From assembly GCA_001598975.1 (NCBI GenBank), contig BBXU01000848.1, positions 1 through 25,179 of the forward strand: a stretch of 25,179 nucleotides of DNA, written 5' to 3'. The stretch comes from Parachlorella kessleri (Eukaryota; Chlorophyta; Trebouxiophyceae; Chlorellales; Chlorellaceae). Numbering within the stretch: the first letter of the stretch is position 1; every line of letters starts with the position of its first letter. The notes below the pieces were generated by a model that was not told where the DNA came from, ran no database searches, and saw only the letters and a program-made list of their open reading frames with translations. This document shows, one piece after another, positions 10,596 to 20,000 of this stretch. The position numbers were made by a program, and so were the translations under genes.

Positions 10596-10617
10596 CGAGC
10601 TATCTAGCTAGCTCGCT
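10594..10617 (+). other. Inverted repeat overlapping the stop codon of the aminopeptidase gene
   Basis: AGCGAGCTA (10594-10602) and TAGCTCGCT (10609-10617) are perfect 9-bp inverted arms around the 6-base loop TCTAGC. The left arm begins inside the TAG stop codon (10593-10595). It could form a hairpin in the mRNA at the start of the 3' UTR. Confidence 0.7.
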
Positions 10618-12517
10618 GGCTTCTCCTGGGATGGGCTGGATTGCTGCAGCCTGACCTCTGCAAGCCTAGCCGCTATGCTGGGCAGGCCCCCTGGTTGTCA
10701 CAGTCTGGCAATCCTGGTACAAGCCCCATGCCTCGAGCCTTGATGCACAACATACCGCGTGCTTGCTTTGCCCGGCAAGGCTGCACTGCGGTTGGGCCGT
10801 GCCGGCTTTGTTTGAGAGGCGGCAGGACCGCTGGGGAGACCTGTGTTCCAGAGGGCTATGTGCCGTAGGGATGACCTGAGGAGCTCTGTGCAACAGAGGT
10901 GACCTGGGTGATGGTAGGGTGCCATAACTATCGAAGCTCTCCGAGGGCAATATGTGCATTGTCAACTCCTACAAAGTGGCTTCGGCAAGCCACTGGGTGC
11001 TTCGTTGTATATTAGTTGCTACAGTTGTCCCCCAACCTCGGATCTCCTTAGTGCTTGATGCATTTGTGACGTCTCAGGCCATCAGACTTTTTCTCTGATT
11101 TTCCTGGACCACCCTGGACATGTATGTGCAACCGCATGCTCACACTCAGTGGCATTCGTTGACATGCAGCAGCCGGTGGGTGATCCTGCCAGGGATTCCC
11201 TCTGACTGGGACATGCTGTGCGTCAAGATAACTCGTGATGTTGTACAGTGCGGGGTGTGTATTGCGCCAAAGGCTTCGTGCTCATTCGCTTGTTCCCAAC
11301 TTTCGACTTGTGCTGACTGATCAGTCAGCACAAGTCATGAAGCAGCTGGCACCCGCCACACTGCTGCCGAACCCTTGGAGCAAGGCTGGCTGTCATGTGC
11401 ATCCCGAGTAGAAAGTACTGTTACACAGCTGTGTAGCCCACCCCTGACTGTGCACGGTGGGGACAGAATATGGTCTGGGCTTGCTTGAAGTAGAAGCTAC
11501 CTAAGTCTCAGCCAGCAATGCGAGGCAGGAGCCAGGTACAGGCGCAACGCTTGCTGTACACTCTCTAGAAGCAGGGTGGAGGCTGATTCGACATTTCAGC
11601 GTTCTTTGCGGAGTGGCAAGTGCAATATTAATCCCTCCAGCCTGACAGTTGACCGGTGAAATCCATGCTATGACTACACTAGCAACTACCAGTGACCAAG
11701 GAGAACGGACATAACTTGTGGGCTGGGGAGCACTCATCAAATTTGGCAATGTCACAGGAGTGTATGTACAGCACACATTAACTCATGAATGCCAGTGGGG
11801 TTGGCAATGTCTGGTAGCACACACAAGTTAGATCACAACACACATACGGGCTTGGGGGATCCAGAATACAGGACATAACGCCAGTGTCCTTCCCACACAT
11901 TAGCATACACACCGTGCAAGGCATGGCCCGTCCATGTAGGGCTTGCCACTGGCAGACCCATCAAGACAATCCCTGCGCACAATCCAGCTTGCAAGCAAGG
12001 CATGGGCTATGGTTGATCTGGGACATGCCTATCAAAGCCTGCCCAAGACATCTATCACAAGTCAATGAAGGCTCTTATAGGGTCAGTGCCACAAAACACA
12101 GAACATAAAATCTCACTACAACAGAAGCACACCAACAGCGCCAGCAGGGGAATGGGCAGGCAGCCGATACAAGATACACGACAGGGGAGATATTGCCCGA
12201 CACAGTTCAATGAAACTCTAACGAACGGGGAGAGGAAGCAGGAAGCAGTTGATCACGCTATCACGCTGTGTTGCGACCATCCATTGTCCTGACATGTGGC
12301 AGGAGATGAAGGATGAAGAGAAGAACAATGACGAAGCTGGGCTCTGCCCCAAGTTATACTCGACACAAGCCGAAAGGACTAGGAAGACGAGGGTCTACCA
12401 AAAGGCCTTCAATAAGTATTAGCAGTTTTGAAAAGCACTACCCTGCCAAGAAACGAACCAGCAGGAACGCAAATGGGCCAGCTACACCGCCTGCAGCCTT
12501 GCCTGATTACCTTCAAA
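10596..12517. other. Convergent 3' intergenic region
   Basis: About 1.9 kb lies between the ends of the aminopeptidase gene and the Gln-rich frame, which point at each other. It should hold both 3' UTRs. It appears less GC-rich than the genes. No open frame in it resembles a protein family I know. The one strong structure is the palindrome at 11305-11336. I did not find a TGTAA polyadenylation signal close behind either stop codon. Confidence 0.5.
11305..11336. repeat. Perfect 32-bp palindrome
   Basis: GACTTGTGCTGACTGA (11305-11320) is followed without a spacer by its exact reverse complement (11321-11336). Pairing stops at the next base on each side. In RNA it would fold into a 14-15 bp hairpin with almost no loop. 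It lies in the convergent intergenic region. Confidence 0.95.
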
Positions 12518-14845
12518 CTAAGGCTGCCGCCCAGCCAGCGTTTGTAGGAGAGCCTGCAGCATCCTGCTTGCCTGAGGGGCGCCAGTTACTTCCAGGGCTG
12601 CTTGTGCTGCCCCCTGCTGCCGCTGGGCATGCTGCATGCGCTGGGTCAGCAGGTGCTGTGCATGCTGTGCATGAGTGTCATCTACTGCCTTCCACGTATG
12701 CTCTGCATGATGTGCGTGCTGCGCCTGCACGGGCTGGGCGGGCCGAAGGGAGGGCCCTGCAGCTTCCATGGGAGCCTGGTCCTGCTGAGCCTGCTGAACC
12801 TCCTGCTGCAGGCTGCTGGCCAAACCGCGCAGCACAGCATAGAGCCGCTCGGTCAGCGGGGGCTCTGCTGAAGGACAATCTTCCTGGTCTGCAAACGCTT
12901 CCAGGCTTTGGCCCAGCAGCCGATATGGGGGCTCATAGCTCCCCGCCTGCTGGGCCTGCAGCTGCTCCTGCATGCTGTGCTCCCATGCAGGCATCACTCC
13001 CTGACCCGGGCGGCGTGCAGGCACCGCTGCACAGATCCCCTCCTCCCCCTCCTCCTCCTCCTGCTGCTGCTGCTGCTGAAGCTGTTGCCGCCGCAGGATC
13101 AGCTCTGCCAGTGCAGCCGCCCTCGGCAACTGCGGGCCCTGCTGCGGCCCTACTGGGTTCCAGGATCTTGACCAACTTGCCTCCTGCTGTAACGCAGCGT
13201 TAAGTCCCCCGTGCCAATGCTCTCGCTGGGGCCGCTGCTCTGGCCTCCGCTGCCAATTGGCATCAGCACCTGCCAAGTGGCCCTCCTCAGGGATTCCACC
13301 CGCGCTTGGTGCGCTCCGCATGCTGCCCTGCCCTGCCCAGCCAGACAGCCCACGCTGTGCCTGCTCTGGGGGCTGCCGCGGGCTGCATGGGGCAGGCTGC
13401 ACCTCCCCCCGCTGCCACCCGTGCTCGCTCAGCAGGCCCAGCAGGCTCAGCAGCGCCGCCCGTGCTGGCTGCGGCTCCGCCCCACCGCCTGCTGTCGCGC
13501 GTACAGTAGCAGCAGTATGGCCGCCGTATCTTCCTTCACCAGCAGCTCCCACTGCTGCGCCTTCAGCTGCTGCCGCTGGGCTCTGCTGTGAGGGTGAGCG
13601 GGTATGGGCAACCGGGTGGTGGTTTAGGAAATCAGACACCAGTCGTGCTGCCAGCTGTTGATACCCCATGGAGCCGGCAGTGGGAGCCTGTCCTGGGCCC
13701 CATAGCGGGCCTGCAACCCTTGGCTCCAGCTGCGGTAGGTAATACTGCTGCTGCTGCTGTTGTCGCTGGATCGGCAGGGTCACCGAGGGCAGCTGCGGCA
13801 GCGGCTCGACTACCTGTAACGGGGACGGGGGTTCCAGCAGGCCCCCTAGCCGCCGCGCGGCGGGCTGCAGCCCGGGAACCGATTCCCAACCAGAAGGCTC
13901 TTGTACAGGCCCTTGCTTAGGGTTCGCTTGGGGGGCAGTGCCGCCAGGGAACGATTCATCAGCTGGGAGATCGTCTGTGCGGTCTCCCCACCGCTGGGAG
14001 CCAGGCGGCAGCCACCCAGCCTGCTGCCGCGTCCCGGGGCTGCGGCCGGTGCAGCCCATCTCACCACCCGGCGCTTGGCGGCCGGAGCTGGGCCCTGCGA
14101 TGGCTGGCTGCGGGGGTGCCGGTGCTGCTGCATTGGCAGCCAAGACCAGCAAGGTTGCAAGGGCTGGAGGCCCCTTGACGGCGGGGATATCAGAAGCATG
14201 CTGCGCCTGCTGCTGTGACGGCTCCGCCTCTTGCTGCCTGCTGCGTGGCGGGCTGCTGGGCCCGATTTCCGTACGCTGCTGCTGCTGCTCCTGCTGTTGA
14301 GGCGGCGAGGAGCCCGCGGCTGCTGCGCCGTAGCCACCCCATGCAATGCTGGCCGCAGCGCTCCTCAAGTGGGCGGAAGGGCTTCTCAGAGCTTCTGTGG
14401 CTGAGGGCTGGCTGTCCGTCTCAGCAGTGCTGCCTGAAGGCGGCGTGGGAGGCTGGCCGGACTGAGAAGCGGACCGACCTGCCGGCTCCACAGCATGCTG
14501 CTGCTCCTGACCCCAGTTCTGGGTGAGCGTGCGATAGGGCCACCTGGGACAAGGCAAGTGCATGAGCAAGAAGTGAGGGGCATGGCAAGCAGCAGCAGCA
14601 GCCCGAGCAGCGGGAGAAAAATGGTGGTCTGGCAGAGAAGGTTTGGTGGGCGCAGGGCGCAGCAAGGCACTGAACAAGGCATGCTGCGCTTGGCTCGTCT
14701 GGGGCGGCCGCCTGCCAAACCCCGGAGACCCCCGTCTACGCGGAAACACTTGGAAACTCCATAAGCATATGGAAACTCCATAAGCAAAGGTAAAGCGGCA
14801 AGGCCTTACAGCATGAAGGTTGACTCGTGTATGTGCCTGCTTCAT
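12518..14845 (-). CDS. Gln-rich hypothetical protein, probably a large 3' exon
   Basis: I do not recognise this protein. The frame is open for 775 codons from an ATG at 14845. A good splice acceptor (pyrimidine-rich tract, then TTGTCCCAG) ends at 14544, so the real exon may start at 14543 with WPYRTLTQNWGQEQQH and leave about 675 residues. The chain is rich in Gln, Ala, Pro, Ser and Gly. It has polyQ runs encoded near 14277-14300, 13745-13764 and 13048-13078, the last running into a Glu-rich stretch (EEEEGEEG). Short helical-looking segments sit between disordered parts: ARLVSDFLNHHPV, ALLSLLGLLSEHG, ALAELILRRQQLQQ and ERLYAVLRGLASSLQQEVQQ. There is no signal peptide or membrane segment. Such Gln-rich tails are common in algal transcriptional regulators, but no DNA-binding domain is visible, so that is only a guess. 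Upstream exons were not found. Confidence 0.5.
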   Translation of the reverse strand: MKQAHTRVNLHAVRPCRFTFAYGVSICLWSFQVFPRRRGSPGFGRRPPQTSQAQHALFSALLRPAPTKPSLPDHHFSPAARAAAAACHAPHFLLMHLPCPRWPYRTLTQNWGQEQQHAVEPAGRSASQSGQPPTPPSGSTAETDSQPSATEALRSPSAHLRSAAASIAWGGYGAAAAGSSPPQQQEQQQQRTEIGPSSPPRSRQQEAEPSQQQAQHASDIPAVKGPPALATLLVLAANAAAPAPPQPAIAGPSSGRQAPGGEMGCTGRSPGTRQQAGWLPPGSQRWGDRTDDLPADESFPGGTAPQANPKQGPVQEPSGWESVPGLQPAARRLGGLLEPPSPLQVVEPLPQLPSVTLPIQRQQQQQQYYLPQLEPRVAGPLWGPGQAPTAGSMGYQQLAARLVSDFLNHHPVAHTRSPSQQSPAAAAEGAAVGAAGEGRYGGHTAATVRATAGGGAEPQPARAALLSLLGLLSEHGWQRGEVQPAPCSPRQPPEQAQRGLSGWAGQGSMRSAPSAGGIPEEGHLAGADANWQRRPEQRPQREHWHGGLNAALQQEASWSRSWNPVGPQQGPQLPRAAALAELILRRQQLQQQQQQEEEEGEEGICAAVPARRPGQGVMPAWEHSMQEQLQAQQAGSYEPPYRLLGQSLEAFADQEDCPSAEPPLTERLYAVLRGLASSLQQEVQQAQQDQAPMEAAGPSLRPAQPVQAQHAHHAEHTWKAVDDTHAQHAQHLLTQRMQHAQRQQGAAQAALEVTGAPQASRMLQALLQTLAGRQP
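13045..13078 (-). repeat. CCT/CTG trinucleotide repeat encoding polyQ-polyE
   Basis: Plus-strand CCT units pass into CTG units. On the minus strand this gives CAG codons (Gln) followed by GAG codons (Glu) in the Gln-rich frame. Shorter CTG runs occur at 13745-13760 and 14277-14296. Confidence 0.8.
14751..14786. repeat. Short direct repeat at the 5' end of the Gln-rich frame
   Basis: TGGAAACTCCATAAGCA occurs at 14751-14767 and again at 14770-14786. It lies upstream of the candidate acceptor at 14544, which fits non-coding rather than coding sequence in this part of the open frame. Confidence 0.8.
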
Positions 14846-17000
14846 GAGAGTGCAAGGCTCACCGTGGGATGCCCAGCTTTCTGCACACCCTCTTTAGGAC
14901 TGAAAGCGAGATGCCCAGGTGGCCACATGCCTCATGTGAGGGGAGGTGGAACCTGCAGCAGGGTAGAACAGGTTGTGCGCGTTAGCATAGACAGTGATTC
15001 CGCCGCTTACCAAGCTGTCGTCAGAACCCCGTTTCCCTACCTCCGCAATTTGCAAGTCTTTCCAGGGTTTCCTGTGGAGTTCCATGCTGCCCACTGTTGG
15101 TGGGTGCAGGCGCGGCCGACATGAGCGGGCGTGACCAATGAGATTGCTTGCAGTAGTGCAAGCTTGCTGGTTGCCCATCTACACCAGCTTCTTGCGGTGG
15201 CTCACGCCCACATGCCCTCACTAGAAGTGGACGCACGCTGGTAACAGACGCTGTACATAACTTGTGAGCTGTGGTATGCACGGATGCCGGCTTTGATACG
15301 CTTGGCTGGCAATGGAAAGCATGCATGTCGGTAATTCTGATACCATGCCACGCGTGGATCTACTGAACTGGGGAAACAGGTGCTTGAGGCACACACGTAC
15401 CACTGCTCCAACATCTCCTTTGTGATGTCTGCAGCCAGGATGCCCTGCAAGTACCCACACAAGATCCTCATCAGGACGCTGGTAGAGGATGCGCATGGTG
15501 GCGAAGCGGAGCAGGCATTCCCCGCCAGGCCAGTGGAGAGGTACAAGCCAAGGGCACCACCAGGCAAGTATGGGAGGAACAGCCACCTGGCCGGCACTCC
15601 CACCAGATAATGGCCAGACGGAAAGCCGCGGCAGCAGTACCTTGAGGTCCTCTAAAGTGCAAGACTATAGGGAGACGAGCTCCAGGAAATCAGGAGGACG
15701 GCTGGATACACCGCCGCCCGCCGCCTCCACCCTGTCGCCTTGGGACCCCCCACCCACCCACCCACCCACCCACCCTAAGAGCTCACCGTCTGACACCGCC
15801 GGCGGCGCGTGCGCTTATTTCCCTTGGTGGTGTCCATGAGCTCTCAGTGGCCCACCAGTGTAGGCTAGGAGGCCTTCAGAGGACAGGCCTGCACGCATGG
15901 ACACATGACGTAAACCATCTATGGACCGGTTCCAATTGGCAGGCGTCACCCTGGGTCAGGTGCCAGCAGGCCGCATGCAGTGCTTGCGTTGCATCCTTGC
16001 TGCAGCCAGTCAACCCACCGCGATTCACCCGGAAAGGGCTGGACTCATGACCGCTGTCCTGTCCGTGGCCTGCCTACCTGGAGCGGGCCCCTGCTTTTCC
16101 AAAAGAAAGTGCCTACTGGCGACGGGTGCACGATAGGCGAGGCCTGTCTGCCCACCAAGACTAAAGCGGAGGCCCTTGGTATTGGCCGTGCGTCACAGTA
16201 TTGGGTCACTTGTATATGGGGAAGGAGCGTTTCTAGGGTCTATTGCAGCCTGGTGAACCAATTCTCAGCAGCAGGGATGACCTGATGGTGTCAATACACA
16301 CCTAGTAAGGGTTTGAGTAACGGGCACGGTCGAGCGCGTGCCCCAGCAAAATCGGTGTGCCCTCTGTGAAGTGTGGATTTGTGGTTTTGAGGAAGTGACT
16401 CTAGGTAAGGACTTCAGGGCCATTGCTTCAGGATCCTGCTGCATATTCATGCAGCATGACGTCCCGACGGGCTGCGGGGTCACTCAGTCAGTCAGTCCTG
16501 ACCGCTTCGCGAATGACTGTGCTGACTACGACCATTTCGCAGGGTGCCTGTTCACGGTAAACGAGCTTGGAATCGACTCTGAACCAGAACCTTGAAGCAA
16601 CGCGTGGGGTGCATTTTGGCATCCGCCGCGGCGCGGCGTACTGGGCTAGCTGCCCTTGGCTGCATGAAAGACCTCGCATCACCAGGCAGACTAGCAGTGG
16701 TAGTTGATGCAACCCCAATTCAGTTCTTGCCAGCGCAGCATCCTACCCTCTCAGGGTTCAAGTCGTCTAACCTGCCAGGTCACTGTCTCTGCCCCTGGAA
16801 CAAGGTTCCTGAGTGAACGCGCCTAGTCATGATGAAAGTGCGGCAAATAAATACGAGAGACTGACAATGCACTCAGCGCAGCAGGTTCAAGCTTCTAGAA
16901 GAGCTGGCAAACAAGCATAACAGCTGCGCTGCGGCTGCCAATGGCGGAGACTCCACCAGGCAGCTGTCAAGTAACCCAGCACTGTTCGCACTGCGCAGTG
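14846..17000. other. 2.2-kb region without a recognisable gene
   Basis: Only short open frames are present on both strands and none resembles a protein family I know. The region may hold small 5' exons and the promoter of the Gln-rich gene, plus the 3' UTR of the DEG8-like gene near 17000. A GTAAGC donor-like site on the minus strand at about 15011 does not join the 14543 acceptor in an open frame for long. A (CACC)6 microsatellite lies at 15751-15775 and a short CAGT run at about 16483-16497. Confidence 0.5.
15751..15775. repeat. (CACC)n microsatellite
   Basis: Six uninterrupted CACC units occur in otherwise featureless DNA. Confidence 0.9.
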
Positions 17001-20000
17001 CTACTGCTCAGTGCCTAGCTTCACCTCAACTCGGACTTCCTGGCTCCCCTGCAGTGATAGCAGCACACCTGTGGCTCAGCAAGGAAGCACAACGCAGCCA
17101 GCTGGCACCATGACTGCATCATTGCTGGCAGCGTGGCAAACGACTGCTGCAGTGGCACCACATGATGCACCTCTACAACATCACATTCCAACGAGGAGGG
17201 CAGGAGTGCTTCGCGGGTCCACGCCGACGCCACCAAAAGTTCGCTCAGGGGAAGAGTGGTTCCTTCCTTCCTCCCTGACCCCACACCTTGGCAGTGTCCC
17301 AGCACCAGCCTGACAGCAAGCAGGTGTCCTTGCTGTGCTTTTGACGGAACCGCCCAGGGCCTGTTTCCGAAACTGAGCGGGCAATTCTTCCTAGCACAGT
17401 CCTGGGGTTCAGGGTACCCTGCTGGCGCAGCCGCCAGACACTCCTTGGAGCACACAGCCACTGCAACACAACCCTCTTGCCCGGCCAGCCCCCCCTTGGG
17501 CTGCTTACTGCTAGGGGTTGGTGTGTGTCGCTTGCTTGGGGTTCTGATGGCATGTGCGCCAGCCTGCACACGCGAGAGTGTAGGACACCAACTCTTCGCC
17601 ACCCCCCTCAGTACCGCTCACCGACTGGCCCACGCCTCGCACCACCCCCCCTCAGTACCGCTCACCGACTGACCCACGCCTCGCACCATCCCCCTCAGTA
17701 CCGCTCACCGACTGGCCCACGCCACGTACAACACCCACGGTCACGTCCCTGCCGGGGGTGAGGCTGTCAAGAATGGAGGAAAGGTCGAAGGGGCTGCGCA
17801 CCCGCCGCCCGTCCAGGCTCACTATCACGTCGCCTGCATTTGAGGCCAACAGCCAACATTATGTCGGGAGGGGCAGGGTTGTATAGTACAGGCAGCACGG
17901 GGTGTCTACTGCCGCGTGCTTGCTAAGCCACCGTCCTTCAGGCCTACGGTGGTACAAGTCAGTTGATTAGAAGTAGGAGGCGCAGGGTGAAGGAGCAGGC
18001 AACTGTGGTATGAAGTGTGTGTGATTTGACCCCTTACCAGCCACAATGCCGCCCAGGCCCCGTCGCGTGCCCAAAAGGCCAGCCGCGGCCGCGGGTGAGT
18101 CAGGGTTGACTACTTGGATCATGGCCCCCTCCGACACCTTGAGGGCTCGAGCCACGGGGTCCGGGGCAATCTACACACCAGTGGCACCAGTGGGCGCAGG
18201 GCCTTCAGCTCTTCAGCTCCTTTCCTAGCTGAACCTCAACTGCGGGATGCTACACTGGCAGGGTGCATTCAATTCCCAGGAAGGTATAGGGGAGCACATA
18301 CCATCATGGGGAGTGGCGTTAGCTGCCGCCTGACCTATCATACTCAGGCCGCCTGTGCTACTGGGCATTCATTGGAGCCCAGCAGCACCACACCACCCTG
18401 CTGAGCCCGGGTGCCAAACACATAGAGCTGCCAGCTGCAAACTAGCACATGCCTGGCTGGCTGGCTGCATGGATGGGTGGTCAGCGCCACCACAGGCCGC
18501 AGGTATCACAGGTTCCGGTTGACCTGGGCTGCCATCGGCAAGGCGAGAGGACCCCTTTACCGTTCTGAGAAAAAGGAACAAACCCCACTTTGAATCTCAC
18601 CATATTGAAAGGCTCAACCAGAGAGCGTATAGACTTTCAGCACCAATGGGTCAGATCCAGGTCAGGTTGGCTAACGCCCCCTCAGCCCCCCACACCCCAC
18701 CCACCCACCTGTACACCCAGGGAAGCCCGGGACACCCGGCCACTGTTTATAAGCTGTGGCACCACCCGCGCCACTGTGTTGATGGGGATGGCAAAGCCCA
18801 CGCCCACCGACAGCCCTGCAGGATGTGAGGGATGTAAGCGCGGCGTGTCGAGCGGCGCTCCGTGCTAACCAGCCCCCAATCCCTCCTTGCACCCCAGCCC
18901 AGGGCGCCGCCCAGCGCCCAACTGCTCGGCATTGCGTTCTTACAGCGATACAGGCATACCTATGCCGGGTATGGGTATTCAGCTGCAACCAGCCATCAGC
19001 TCCGAACTCGCTTCCGCATCCCCACAAGTGTGCATCCATGGTGTCTGGCTGATCACTGCTACTGTGCGGCAGGAGGCACGCTGAGCCGGGTGTATCCAAG
19101 GAGCTTGCTGCCACCAGTGTGATCACCCTAGCACTGCCCCAATCTGGTGACCATGAGCAGAGCTGCCCTCACCACCTGCGCTTGCACTATCATCATGAGT
19201 GCACCATGAGTGACCCTCTGGTTTCCTTATCACCTGTGCTAGTGAAGATAGCCGTGTTGACGCCCACCACCCTGCCCTTCAGGTCTAAGAGGGGGCCCCC
19301 GCTGTTTCCTGCGAACCGCAAAGGCAGCCCCCCATTACAAAGCGCTCCAAGCTGAGATGTGTCCAGGGAGGCATGCGCGAGTACAACCCGTGTGCGACAC
19401 GGCTCCCCTGATTGTATAGACCAGGGACAACTCAGGCCAATTCACTCTTCCTCTTACGACACCCTTGACGACTGCCACGCCCTGCATCTGCCAGGTAAGC
19501 TGAGACCTGGACAGACTGACTGGACAGACGAGCAGATGTAGTCTAGTCTAACAGCGTTCCGCCACCTGACCATGCTTCCGTGAGTCCCCCAAGTGGGGCC
19601 AGGATGAGGAGAAGAGCAGGTGTCAGTCTACAAGCTCAGCTGAGAGCCACCTCAGGGTCAAATATAAGGCACCTGGGTTGATGGCTGCGTCGGTCTGGAT
19701 GCCGCCTCCGATGGTGCTGCCTGTCAGGCTCTGGAAGCCGCGCCCCAGGGAGCTGACCACACCTGCTGTACATGTAGTAATGGAAGGTTGTTCTTACTGG
19801 TGGAAAACCTGATCTTTTGTACCTGATTGTACCTGATCTTTTGTACTTCTTGCTTTTTGTTTCGCCCCAGGGAGCTGACCACACCTGCGGGACACGTTGC
19901 CTGGGGCAGGCAGGTGGTGGCTAATGGCCCCAGAGTTTGTTCGTCACAGACACCCTCCTTCATCCTTGCAGACCTGTTACCCAGTCATTTGTGAGTCACA

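Noticed and set aside
12313..13203. 296-codon plus-strand frame opposite the Gln-rich gene
   Set aside because: It is mostly Ala/Pro/Leu produced by the complement of CAG-rich codons; no family resemblance, and the minus frame is much longer.
16690..16780. tRNA-like boxes (TAGCAGTGGTAG and GGTTCAAGTC)
   Set aside because: The T-stem and acceptor stem do not pair, so no cloverleaf can be drawn.
16338..16816. Two adjacent plus-strand frames of 74-85 codons
   Set aside because: No recognisable domain or consistent splice structure; treated as chance open frames.
17021..17602. 193-codon minus-strand frame
   Set aside because: It lies in DEG8 intron 9; the conserved last exon at 17048-17001 uses another frame.
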